The position numbers and the translations under genes were made by a program. Shown piece by piece: positions 42,262 through 50,890 of a stretch of 64,000 nucleotides of DNA (the first letter of the stretch is position 1; each line of letters opens with the position of its first letter). Origin of the DNA: an uncultured Acetatifactor sp. (lineage in GTDB: Bacteria > Bacillota > Clostridia > Lachnospirales > Lachnospiraceae); NCBI GenBank assembly GCA_910580225.1, contig CAJTXE010000024.1, positions 1 to 64,000 of the forward strand, in the 5' to 3' direction. A model generated the notes under the pieces. That model worked only from the letters and a program-made list of their open reading frames with translations. It searched no databases and was not told where the DNA came from.

Positions 42262-42290
42262 ATTTTAATATAGTTTCAGGTATTTGACAA
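42262..42290 (-). promoter_or_regulatory. Predicted dcw operon promoter
   Basis: Minus strand: TTGTCA (42290-42285), 17-bp spacer, TAAAAT (42267-42262). Transcription would start near 42255, immediately before the GTGG boxes. Confidence 0.7.
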
Positions 42291-42314
42291 GACGAAAGTT
42301 TGTGCGTTTTGAAC

Positions 42315-42353
42315 GAAAAAAAGCATTCTGTAAACGATTTACAGAATGCTTTC
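42315..42353 (-). terminator. Intrinsic terminator after lgt
   Basis: AAAGCATTCTGTAAA and TTTACAGAATGCTTT form a 15-bp stem with a 3-base loop on the minus strand, followed by a T-run. It separates lgt from the dcw promoter. Confidence 0.9.
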
Positions 42354-42436
42354 GCTTATTACACACAATATATGGTATAATAAATCCATTTTGCACCATA
42401 GATATAGTTGTGAAATTTGTCGAAAAATTTTTTACC

Positions 42437-43297
42437 TCACCGGGCACGCCGTCTTATTGCCCCACGCACCATCACGTCGGCGATAACAGAAAAAATTACC
42501 ATCAGCAGGGCAAGTACCTGAGAGACCGGAACTGTGGTTCCCGGAAGGAAAAGCGTATCGGTCCGGATACCCTCAATCAGAAAGCGTCCCAGACCATACC
42601 CCCCAAAGTAGAGAAGACACAGCTCACCGTCAAATTTCTTATGTTTCCGGAAGACAAGCAGTGCCGCAAATACCAGAAGATTCCATACACTCTCATACAG
42701 AAAAGTCGGATGTACATTGATATAATTGACACCCTCTGGAATATGGGCAGCAATGTTCTCCGAAATGTCTCTGGCACGCACTGCATCCACCGGAAGCTGC
42801 ATGGAAAAGAGACCGTCATAGTATTCACCGAACACCTCCCGGTTCATAAAATTTCCCCAGCGCCCGATGGCCTGCCCCAGAATGAGACCGGGCATGCAGG
42901 TATCTCCCATGAGCAGAGGATTGCGTTTCCTGATCCTGCAATAGACAAACAGGGTAATAAACGCTGCGATTACGCCTCCATATATGGCCAGCCCGCCGTT
43001 CCGCAGCTTAAAAATCCCAAGCAGATCCTCTTTGTAAAAATCCCAGGCAAATATCACATAATATATCCTGGCGCCGATAATGGAAAAAATGACCGCATAA
43101 ACAGCAAAATCCCAATACTCCTCCGGATTCTGCCCTGTCACTTTGGCCATATGGGCCGCCATCAGGATGCCTGCCAGTACGCCCAGCCCTATCAGCAATC
43201 CATAAAACGCAATCTCAAAACCGAATACTGAAAAATGCCTGGGCAAATCCTTCAGATAGATTCCCAGATTTGGAAATGCAATATCACCAACATTCAT
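42437..43297 (-). CDS. lgt: Prolipoprotein diacylglyceryl transferase
   Basis: A 286-residue, seven-helix membrane enzyme that attaches diacylglycerol to the lipobox Cys of pre-lipoproteins. The signature GQAIGRWGNFMNREVFGE is present, and NVHPTFLYESVWN and RFLIEGIRTD follow. The ATG at 43297 follows AGGAAGAGGTT; a GTG/ATG ten codons earlier is less likely. Single gene with its own promoter and terminator. Confidence 0.93.
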   Translation of the reverse strand: MNVGDIAFPNLGIYLKDLPRHFSVFGFEIAFYGLLIGLGVLAGILMAAHMAKVTGQNPEEYWDFAVYAVIFSIIGARIYYVIFAWDFYKEDLLGIFKLRNGGLAIYGGVIAAFITLFVYCRIRKRNPLLMGDTCMPGLILGQAIGRWGNFMNREVFGEYYDGLFSMQLPVDAVRARDISENIAAHIPEGVNYINVHPTFLYESVWNLLVFAALLVFRKHKKFDGELCLLYFGGYGLGRFLIEGIRTDTLFLPGTTVPVSQVLALLMVIFSVIADVMVRGAIRRRAR

Positions 43298-43463
43298 AAC
43301 CTCTTCCTTTCGGGCTTCTCTGCCCAAGACACCGAAGCCATATCCATTCTGTGCTTCTCCTGGTCATACATTGAAGCGGAACACTATAAACCGGAAAATC
43401 ACCCTGTTTATATGATTCCATCCTATCACATTTTGTTGAATTTCTTCTACATTACCAGTTCCA

Positions 43464-43492
43464 TATATACCACAAAATCCAGAGTGCGTCAA
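43464..43492 (-). promoter_or_regulatory. Predicted lgt promoter
   Basis: Minus strand: TTGACG (43492-43487), 17-bp spacer, TATATA (43469-43464), giving a leader of about 160 nt. No other feature is seen in the 280-bp gap before lgt. Confidence 0.65.
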
Positions 43493-43577
43493 GGGATTAG
43501 GGGTAATGCATTTGTCGCGGAGACAGCGCCAAATATTCTTTTTCCGGTTGTCCTGCCTTCAAATATTTCGGAAAAGC

Positions 43578-44360
43578 CTACTGTTTTCTATGTATTTCAT
43601 AAGTCGCATCACCGCATCCGTTCAGATAAATCACATCATCGGTAACCGCCTTCAACGACCAGTACCATCCGCCGTCCTCAGGAAATGAACACCTGTTCTC
43701 CAGAAAACAGTCTTCCATCGGCTTGTATTCCTGTATGGCACGCAGATTGTCCTCTATCATTCTGCATTCATCCTGCCTGATGCATATAACTGACAACATA
43801 GCCCATCCTTTTTCGCAATAGCCGTTCTGACCAACACGGCAATATACATATTGATCCTGCATGGAAAAACAATAATTTATAGAATACTTCCGGGTATTTA
43901 TAAGTGCATTAACATATCCATCCCCATATTCCAAACTTTGCATTATGTTCCATAGCTCCATTCGTCTGGCTACCGGCATATCCGGATCCACAGATACCTT
44001 TCTATTGAAATCCTCCATGAAAATCTCTTCTGCCAGCACCAGCCCGAACTCAGTTCCTTCATACATCCGATAAACCATAGTGCCATCCTGAGCCACAGCA
44101 AAAGAGTCTTGCGAGTGCTTCTCCAGATATTCCCGCCCTGCCTCTTCATTATAGAACAGTTCTCCTGATTCCGGATGTTTTTCACAATACACAGCTTTCG
44201 CCTCAAAATTTATCCCCATTCCATAGACCACTCCCACTATTCCATAACTGCTATGTCTCAGAATACTTGCTATCACATCATTCTTAATCCGAAGAAATAC
44301 TATGCTGTAATCTTTAACTGCAACCACAGCCGCATCCCTTCCACACCAAATGCCAAACAT
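43578..44360 (-). CDS. Hypothetical protein, orphan
   Basis: A 260-residue protein not recognised. It is soluble, Cys- and aromatic-rich, slightly acidic, and contains DAAVVAVKDYSIVFLRIKND, VYGMGINFEAKAVYCEKHPESGELFYNEEAGREYLEKH and DGGWYWSLKAVTDDVIYLNGCGDATYEIH. No signal peptide or membrane helix. The ATG at 44360 lies 8 bases after AAGGAGG; an ATG two codons earlier is too close. It stands alone between lgt and ychF in AT-richer sequence than its neighbours, which may mean a later acquisition. Confidence 0.75.
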   Translation of the reverse strand: MFGIWCGRDAAVVAVKDYSIVFLRIKNDVIASILRHSSYGIVGVVYGMGINFEAKAVYCEKHPESGELFYNEEAGREYLEKHSQDSFAVAQDGTMVYRMYEGTEFGLVLAEEIFMEDFNRKVSVDPDMPVARRMELWNIMQSLEYGDGYVNALINTRKYSINYCFSMQDQYVYCRVGQNGYCEKGWAMLSVICIRQDECRMIEDNLRAIQEYKPMEDCFLENRCSFPEDGGWYWSLKAVTDDVIYLNGCGDATYEIHRKQ

Positions 44361-44499
44361 CCTCATTACCTCCTTGTCAGATTCCTTTCTTTATTTTTCT
44401 GTTCTTCTCTATAGCCTGTTTTTTATTATATCACCAACCATAATAAAAAACCATAGAATGATAAGACACAAAACCATACGATCTGGTAGGCGTCAAACG

Positions 44500-44533
44500 G
44501 AAAAAGGAGCTACAGCCCGTAAGCGGTAACTCC
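44500..44533 (-). terminator. Intrinsic terminator of ychF
   Basis: GGAGTTAC and GTAGCTCC pair on the minus strand (one G-T) around a 12-base loop, followed by TTTTT, about 35 bp after the ychF stop. Confidence 0.65.
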
Positions 44534-44567
44534 CAGCGTTTACACATTTTTCTGATAAAATATTGCA

Positions 44568-45665
44568 TCAAACGTTAAAGCGGAACAATATTACATCGCC
44601 ATCCTGCACGATATAATCCTTGCCTTCCATCCCCACCAGCCCCTTCTCCCGGGCTGCGGACAGGGAACCCTGCTCCAGCAGATCTCTGTAATTCACCACT
44701 TCCGCCTTGATAAAACCCCGCTCAAAGTCAGAATGGATCTTTCCTGCTGCCTGGGGCGCTTTTGTCCCAATCCGGATGGTCCACGCACGGGTTTCATCCT
44801 CTCCTGCAGTCAGGAAGCTCATCAAGCCCAGAATCCGATAGCTTGCCCTCACCAGCTTCTCCAACCCGGATTCCGCAAGGCCCAGATCTTCCAGAAACAT
44901 TGCTTTTTCATCTTCGTCCAGTTCTGAAATCTCCTGTTCGATTTGGGCGCAGATAACGAATACCTCACTGTGTTCCTCTTCTGCAAATGCTTTTACCTCC
45001 GCTACTCTGGAATTTGCCCCGCCGTCATCCGCCAGGTCCTCCTCCGCCACATTTGCCGCATAAATAACGGGCTTTCCTGTGAGCAGATTATACTCGTGAA
45101 GCAGCGCTACTTCCTCCTCATCCGTGATTTCCATTGTTTTCACCGGTTTTCCCGTCTCCAGATGCGCTTTGATCCGCTCCAACAATTTCAGTTCTCCGGC
45201 AGCCGTCTTATCCATCCTGGCAGTTTTTGTCACCTTGGATATCCTTCTCTCCAGCACCTCCAGATCGGAAAATATCAATTCCAGATTAATGGTTTCTATG
45301 TCACGAAGCGGATTTACACTTCCGTCCACATGTACTACATTTGAATCTTCAAAGCATCGGACTACATGAACGATGGCATCCACTTCCCGTATATTGCTCA
45401 GGAATTGATTCCCCAGTCCTTCTCCTTTGGATGCTCCCTTTACCAGACCTGCAATATCTACGAATTCGATGACTGCAGGCGTCACTTTTTTCGACCGGTA
45501 CATGTCTCCCAGCAGCTTCAGCCGCTCATCCGGCACTGTCACGATTCCAATGTTGGGATCAATGGTACAGAAGGGATAATTGGCGGATTCCGCCCCTGCT
45601 TTGGTCAATGAGTTGAACAGCGTACTTTTTCCTACATTCGGCAAACCGACGATTCCCAGTTTCAT
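44568..45665 (-). CDS. ychF: Redox-linked ribosome-binding ATPase YchF/OLA1
   Basis: A 365-residue Obg-family P-loop protein: GIVGLPNVGKSTLFNSLT, DIAGLVKGASKGEGLGNQFL, a helical insert, and the C-terminal TGS domain ending VQDGDVILFRFNV. The G4 motif position favours ATP in this subfamily. Length is standard. It binds ribosomes and is linked to oxidative stress response in other bacteria. Confidence 0.95.
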   Translation of the reverse strand: MKLGIVGLPNVGKSTLFNSLTKAGAESANYPFCTIDPNIGIVTVPDERLKLLGDMYRSKKVTPAVIEFVDIAGLVKGASKGEGLGNQFLSNIREVDAIVHVVRCFEDSNVVHVDGSVNPLRDIETINLELIFSDLEVLERRISKVTKTARMDKTAAGELKLLERIKAHLETGKPVKTMEITDEEEVALLHEYNLLTGKPVIYAANVAEEDLADDGGANSRVAEVKAFAEEEHSEVFVICAQIEQEISELDEDEKAMFLEDLGLAESGLEKLVRASYRILGLMSFLTAGEDETRAWTIRIGTKAPQAAGKIHSDFERGFIKAEVVNYRDLLEQGSLSAAREKGLVGMEGKDYIVQDGDVILFRFNV

Positions 45666-45753
45666 TTCAATCTATATCCTCCTTACAAACCTTGATTTTA
45701 TGCTTTTTCCAAAGGCTTTCTGTCTTTAACGTACAAATTGAGCAGCAATACCG

Positions 45754-46707
45754 TTAACGTCCCTTTGCCCTCTTTGCCGCATTTTTGTTTCCCCCTTTGA
45801 ATTGTATACAATCCAGCTCCTGATACAAAAGACAATAGTTCTCATATCTCAGCCTGCTGACCTTTCCCTCAGCCACCCCATCCTTTACACCGCAGATATG
45901 CTCCCCGATATGGGAGCAGCCTGCAAACCTGCATTCTCCTTCACATGCTGCAAACTCCGGATAATACGCTGCAAGTTCCTCCTTCTTCATGTCAAAAAGC
46001 CCCAGAGAACTGAAGCCGGGCGTGTCCAGAATAAAAGTATCCTTTTCCAGGGCTATCAGCTCGGAATGTCTGGTGGTATGTCTCCCCCTCTCAATTCTGG
46101 CACTGATCTCTCCGGTCTCCATCACGATGTCCGACTGCAGGCAATTGATAATGGATGACTTTCCCACGCCGCTGGGACCGGCTACTGCTGTCACTTTTCC
46201 TGTCAGCATTTCACGCAGGATATCAATCCCCTCCCCTGTTTTCGCACTGACACCCAGCGTGCTGTATCCGCAATCCTCATAGATTCTCCGATACTCCTCA
46301 TGACTGCCTGTTTCGTCGATATCCACTTTGTTGATGCAGATCACGCTGTTCAGTCCCTGCTGCCCCATCATAATCAGGAAACGATCCAGCAGATTAAAGT
46401 TAGGCCTGGGCTTAACCGCTGCAAAAATAACCAGCGCCTGGTCCACATTAGCCACGGCCGGACGAACCAGTTCACTGTTCCTTGGCATCAATTGCCGAAT
46501 ATTGCCGGTCTTATGTTCCTCATCCAGCACATCCATCTCCACTTCGTCCCCTACCAGGGGACGAATATTGTCTCTTCGGAAAATTCCCTTTGCCCGACAT
46601 TCATATATTGTTCCGCCTGCTGCCGTTCCTTTCTCCTCATTACCGCAGGCCTTACTGCAATGAACATAGTAAAATCCACCGATTCCCCTGACAATCTTTC
46701 CTCTCAT
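45754..46707 (-). CDS. rsgA: Ribosome small-subunit-dependent GTPase RsgA
   Basis: A 317-residue circularly permuted GTPase for 30S maturation. OB fold first (MRGKIVRGIGGFYYV), then NKVD (G4), AGPSGVGKSSIINCL (G1), DTPGFSSLGLFD (G3), and a zinc site CEGECRFAGCSHIGEHICGV. The ATG at 46707 is 11 bp after the prkC stop; a longer frame overlaps prkC. It is the last gene of the stp-prkC-rsgA set; rpe, which often follows, is absent. Confidence 0.93.
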   Translation of the reverse strand: MRGKIVRGIGGFYYVHCSKACGNEEKGTAAGGTIYECRAKGIFRRDNIRPLVGDEVEMDVLDEEHKTGNIRQLMPRNSELVRPAVANVDQALVIFAAVKPRPNFNLLDRFLIMMGQQGLNSVICINKVDIDETGSHEEYRRIYEDCGYSTLGVSAKTGEGIDILREMLTGKVTAVAGPSGVGKSSIINCLQSDIVMETGEISARIERGRHTTRHSELIALEKDTFILDTPGFSSLGLFDMKKEELAAYYPEFAACEGECRFAGCSHIGEHICGVKDGVAEGKVSRLRYENYCLLYQELDCIQFKGGNKNAAKRAKGR

Positions 46708-46717
46708 ATGCGCTGCC

Positions 46718-48883
46718 CTATTCCAACGAAAATTCAATCCTTCTGCTGAAGGACCTTTCCTGCGTCTCTCCGGGCGTGGTGATCGTCTCTCCTGTCTCCG
46801 GATCGGTGGTGGTGGTTCCTTCCACCGTTACGAAATAAGTCATTGTAATGGTTCCCCCAGACGAAGTCAGGCCATAATAATTTGCCGCCTGGGGAAAACT
46901 GGAAGTCCTGGTGTCCAAAAGAACCTGTCCGTCATCCGCAGTCAGCCTGATAGACACTTCCATTCCCACCGAATAATCCGGTGCTTCCTCCGGCGTCGGA
47001 GCCGTGATGCTGGCATTGCACTTGTAAGTTTCTGCCTCCGGCCCTTTGCTCACCTTGATATCCATCACTGTACCCGGATCCACATAAGAACCATTGGAAT
47101 AGCTTTGATAACAAATCTGTCCTTCCGGATATTCATCGCTGTATACATAGGCAATCTCCTCACCGATCTTGAGTCCTGCCTCCAACGCAACGGCAATACC
47201 GTCCTGTTCCGTATACCCCAGCAGACTTGGTACCCAAATCTTTTCTTTCCCAAGACTCACTGTAAGAGTGACATTTGTCCCCTTTGCAACCTCCGTGTCC
47301 GCAGACGGCACCTGTGACATCACGATGCCCTCCTCCACCTCGTCGGAATACCCTTCCACCCTGGTCACTGCAAATCCCAGCTGTGTCAGCCGGGCATTCG
47401 CCTGGTCATAGTCCATATTGGTCACCTGAGGAACGGCAACACCCTGAGGCCCTGCGCTTGCTGTCAGCTTCACCGTGGTTCCCACTTCGATCTCGGCGCC
47501 TTCCTCCACATCTGCCGCAGTCACTTCTCCGGCCTGTATCTCCTCAGACTCTACATACTCTACCTCTGATTTCAGTCCCAAATCCGTCAGGGCATTTCTC
47601 GCTTCTTCCACACTCCTGCCCACTACCTTCGGCATCTGTACTTTCTTGACTTCCTCTTCCGTTGAAACAGACGATTCTCCTCTGGATTCATCAGAAGGGG
47701 AAGCTGTGACAACAGGTCCCTCCGGCGCTGCATCTTCGTCTCCCCTGCCGCCGAAGACTTTCACTGCAAGAATAATTGCTACCACACAGAAGATCACGCC
47801 CCCTATCAATGCCAGAAACGTAGTCACCCGCTCCATCTTGGGATTGTAATCGTACTCATCCTCCTCTCCGTCGGGCTCATTGTCATACTCAAATTCCCCG
47901 TCGGAACGCAGACGTACCGATTCTTCTCTGTCTTCATAATACTGATTCCGTTCATAACTATCCTGATAAACGGTTCTCCGCTTGATCTGTTCTCTGTCAC
48001 TGTCCGATATTGCACGGGTACCGCAGTTCATATTCGGATCATTTTGCACTACAAAATCATCATCCGGATTCATCAGCGACTGCTTCAGATCAGCAATAAG
48101 CTCCTGCATATTCTGATATCGGCGGTCAGGTGACTTCTGGCAGCATTTCACTACGATTCCGTCCACACTGTTGGGAATTTCCGGCACAAATTCTTTCGGG
48201 GAAGGAAGCTCCTCCTGAATATGCTTGATTGCTATTGCTACTGTAGTCTCCCCATTAAATGGAACCCTCCCTGTGAGCATCTCAAAAATTGTAATCCCCA
48301 GGGAATAAATATCACTTTTCTCGTCGCTGTACCCTCCTCTGGCCTGCTCCGGTGATGTATAATGGACAGAACCCATTACATTGGATGTGATCGTATTACT
48401 GGTGGCTGCCTTGGCAATGCCAAAATCTGTCACCTTCACTTTTCCGTCCTTGGAAATAATAATATTCTGAGGCTTGATATCTCTGTGAATGATATGATTG
48501 TTATGAGCAGCCTCGATTCCCATACTCACCTGTATTGCAATACTGACCGCCTCTTTAAAGGACAGTCTGGCCTTTTTTTCGATATATTTTTTGAGGGTGA
48601 TGCCTTCCACCAGTTCCATCACAATATAATAAATGCCGTCTTCCTCCCCCACATCATATACATTCACGATATTGGGATGCATCAGCCCGGCAGCCGCCTG
48701 AGCCTCCGTACGAAATTTCGACACAAAATTGGCATTTTCGCTGAATTCCTGTTTCAGGACCTTAATTGCCACAAAACGGTTTAGTTTATGACACTTTGCC
48801 TTATATACATCCGACATTCCGCCGGTACCGATCTTTTCCAGTATCTCATAACGGTCACCAATCATCATTCCAATCTTAACCAT
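46718..48883 (-). CDS. prkC: Serine/threonine kinase PrkC/Stk1 with PASTA repeats
   Basis: A 721-residue membrane kinase. Kinase domain (first about 270 residues): GTGGMSDVYKA, the ATP Lys in VAIKVLKQEF, catalytic HRDIKPQN, DFGIAKA and SPEQARG. One helix (TFLALIGGVIFCVVAIILAVKVF) near residue 370. Outside: three PASTA repeats (MPKVVGRSVEEARNAL, VPQVTNMDYDQANARL, VPSLLGYTEQDGIAVAL) and about 110 residues of beta-rich tail. PASTA domains bind muropeptides or lipid II and tie the kinase to wall state. The ATG at 48883 follows GGAGAG. It overlaps nothing but lies 14 bp after its phosphatase. Confidence 0.93.
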   Translation of the reverse strand: MVKIGMMIGDRYEILEKIGTGGMSDVYKAKCHKLNRFVAIKVLKQEFSENANFVSKFRTEAQAAAGLMHPNIVNVYDVGEEDGIYYIVMELVEGITLKKYIEKKARLSFKEAVSIAIQVSMGIEAAHNNHIIHRDIKPQNIIISKDGKVKVTDFGIAKAATSNTITSNVMGSVHYTSPEQARGGYSDEKSDIYSLGITIFEMLTGRVPFNGETTVAIAIKHIQEELPSPKEFVPEIPNSVDGIVVKCCQKSPDRRYQNMQELIADLKQSLMNPDDDFVVQNDPNMNCGTRAISDSDREQIKRRTVYQDSYERNQYYEDREESVRLRSDGEFEYDNEPDGEEDEYDYNPKMERVTTFLALIGGVIFCVVAIILAVKVFGGRGDEDAAPEGPVVTASPSDESRGESSVSTEEEVKKVQMPKVVGRSVEEARNALTDLGLKSEVEYVESEEIQAGEVTAADVEEGAEIEVGTTVKLTASAGPQGVAVPQVTNMDYDQANARLTQLGFAVTRVEGYSDEVEEGIVMSQVPSADTEVAKGTNVTLTVSLGKEKIWVPSLLGYTEQDGIAVALEAGLKIGEEIAYVYSDEYPEGQICYQSYSNGSYVDPGTVMDIKVSKGPEAETYKCNASITAPTPEEAPDYSVGMEVSIRLTADDGQVLLDTRTSSFPQAANYYGLTSSGGTITMTYFVTVEGTTTTDPETGETITTPGETQERSFSRRIEFSLE

Positions 48884-48897
48884 GTATGCTCTCCATT

Positions 48898-49635
48898 CTA
48901 ACACTCATCCAGAGATTCCATCAAAATCACACTGATATTGTCCCTGCCGCCCTTCTCATTGGCAGCCTGAACAAGCTCCTGCACCTTCTCCACAATATCC
49001 CGGGCTCCGTCCAGTATCATTCGGATCTCCTCGTCCTCCAGCATATTGGTCAGTCCGTCCGTACACATCAAAATCTCGTCGCCTTTCTCAATCCGTACCG
49101 TAAAAAAGTCTGCCTTCACTGTATCTTCGGCCCCCACAGCTCTGGTAATAATATTTTTATCCGGGTGGTTTCGCGCTTCCTCCCTGCCGATTCCGCCTCT
49201 GCGTACCATTTCCTCCACCCAGGAATGATCCCTGGTAATCTGCCGTATTTCAGAACGGTTCACCACATACAGCCTGCTGTCACCCACATTTGCAATAGAA
49301 AGATACCCGTCTGCACAGGATGCAGCCACCACTGTAGTTCCCATCCCCTCCAGTTCGGGAGAGCTGTCCGCCAATTCCCGTATCCGCGCATTAGCAGACT
49401 GAATCGCCCGATCAAAAACATACAGTGCATTCCGCTCACCTGAATCCGCAACCCTCTCCACAATGGTCTCTACCGCAACCCGGGATGCATAATCTCCCGC
49501 ATTATGACCGCCCATGCCGTCCGCCACCACAAACAGATTGGGCAGCTGTCCCACTGGCTGCTCCGACGTGTATACATAATCCTGATTTACTTTTCTTCTT
49601 CTGCCTATATCTGTCATGGAAAACGTTTTCAACAC
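48898..49635 (-). CDS. PP2C-type protein phosphatase, PrpC/Stp
   Basis: A 245-residue metal-dependent phosphatase that reverses PrkC phosphorylation: GRRRKVNQDYVY, VVADGMGGHNAGDYAS, GTTVVAA, NVGDSRLY, MCTDGLTNML and GGRDNISVILM. All metal-binding Asp residues are in place. The GTG start overlaps the rlmN stop and has GGAGGAAA upstream. Confidence 0.93.
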   Translation of the reverse strand: MLKTFSMTDIGRRRKVNQDYVYTSEQPVGQLPNLFVVADGMGGHNAGDYASRVAVETIVERVADSGERNALYVFDRAIQSANARIRELADSSPELEGMGTTVVAASCADGYLSIANVGDSRLYVVNRSEIRQITRDHSWVEEMVRRGGIGREEARNHPDKNIITRAVGAEDTVKADFFTVRIEKGDEILMCTDGLTNMLEDEEIRMILDGARDIVEKVQELVQAANEKGGRDNISVILMESLDEC

Positions 49636-50729
49636 GCTTCATTTCCTCCAATGTCCTGCAGGCCGGATAAATGTCTGCGGCGCAGCTGTCCGCATGCGCC
49701 GTCAATGTCCCTGCCCATTTCCCTTCTAATAGTACCATTTATTTCATTTTTTTCAAGTATATTTTGAAAAGCCCTCACCTGATCCTGCCGTGTCCGCACA
49801 AAATCACACTCCTTCACAGGATTCACCGGAATCAGATTTACGTGACAGCGAAGCGGTTTTGCCAGTCTGACCAGCCCCAGCGCATCCTCTCCGGTATCGT
49901 TCACCCCTGCCGCCAGGCTGTATTCAAACGTAATCCGCCTCCCGGTCTGTTCAAAATAATAAGCACAGGCATCCATCAGCTCCGCAATTTTATAACGGTT
50001 CGCTATCGGCATGATCCTGCGGCGTTTCTCATCCGTAACGGCATGCAGAGACAGCGCCAGCGTAATCTGCAGCTTCTCCTCTGCGAGTTTCCTCATCTGA
50101 GGCACCAGGCCGCAGGTGGATACCGTAATATTTCTCTGGCTGATATGAAGTCCGTGCTCATCCGTAAGTATTTTCAAAAAGACAAGCAGATTATCATAAT
50201 TATCAAGAGGCTCACCCGTTCCCATAACCACCACATTGCTCACCCGTTCTCCTGTTAGCCGTGTAATGGCATAGACCTGATCCAGCATTTCCGCCGGCGT
50301 CAGATTCCGTTCAAGCCCATCCAATGTGGATGCACAAAAACGGCATCCCATTCTGCATCCCACCTGGGAAGAAATGCACACACTGTTGCCATGTTTGTAT
50401 TTCATCCACACACTTTCCACTACATTTCCATCCGATAATTCAAACAGATACTTTCTTGTGCCGTCAAGTTGGGATTCCTGGACACGCACCATTCTCAGAG
50501 ACGTATAATGATATCTGTCTTTACATTCTTCCCGAAATGTTTTTGAGAGATTTGTCATTTCGTCAAACTGCCTAACCAGCTTTACATGCATCCACTCATA
50601 CATCTGCTCCCCACGAAACGGCTTCTCCCCTTTTACCAGCATCTCTTCTCTTAATTCCTGTAACGTCAGGGATTTGATATCTGTCTTCTCCCTCTCACGG
50701 CACTCCGTACGATTCCTTTCTTCTGTCAT
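49629..50729 (-). CDS. rlmN: 23S rRNA/tRNA adenine-C2 methyltransferase RlmN
   Basis: A 366-residue radical SAM methyltransferase for A2503 of 23S rRNA and A37 of tRNAs. It has the cluster motif CRMGCRFCAST, GTGEPLDNYDNLL, TVSTCGLVPQMRKL, SLHAV and the C-terminal catalytic Cys region (GACGQLR). The ATG at 50729 follows GAGGGG; a longer frame to 50840 lacks homology. It lacks features that would set it apart as Cfr, and the genomic place (rsmB-rlmN-stp) is that of RlmN. Confidence 0.93.
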   Translation of the reverse strand: MTEERNRTECREREKTDIKSLTLQELREEMLVKGEKPFRGEQMYEWMHVKLVRQFDEMTNLSKTFREECKDRYHYTSLRMVRVQESQLDGTRKYLFELSDGNVVESVWMKYKHGNSVCISSQVGCRMGCRFCASTLDGLERNLTPAEMLDQVYAITRLTGERVSNVVVMGTGEPLDNYDNLLVFLKILTDEHGLHISQRNITVSTCGLVPQMRKLAEEKLQITLALSLHAVTDEKRRRIMPIANRYKIAELMDACAYYFEQTGRRITFEYSLAAGVNDTGEDALGLVRLAKPLRCHVNLIPVNPVKECDFVRTRQDQVRAFQNILEKNEINGTIRREMGRDIDGACGQLRRRHLSGLQDIGGNEAC

Positions 50730-50890
50730 TGTACCCCTCTTTCGCTGTCCCGGCATTCTGCCCCTGCCTGCAGTCTCCTCTTCCCTGACATATTCCTGCC
50801 ACACATAATCTTTTCCGTCAAGCCACATCCCCCGGGACACTGCAAAACATTACGCCCGCAGACATCAGGAAACGGGAAACACCTGGCACC

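Noticed and set aside
49629..50729. Cfr-type resistance methyltransferase
   Set aside because: Gene order and sequence fit housekeeping RlmN.
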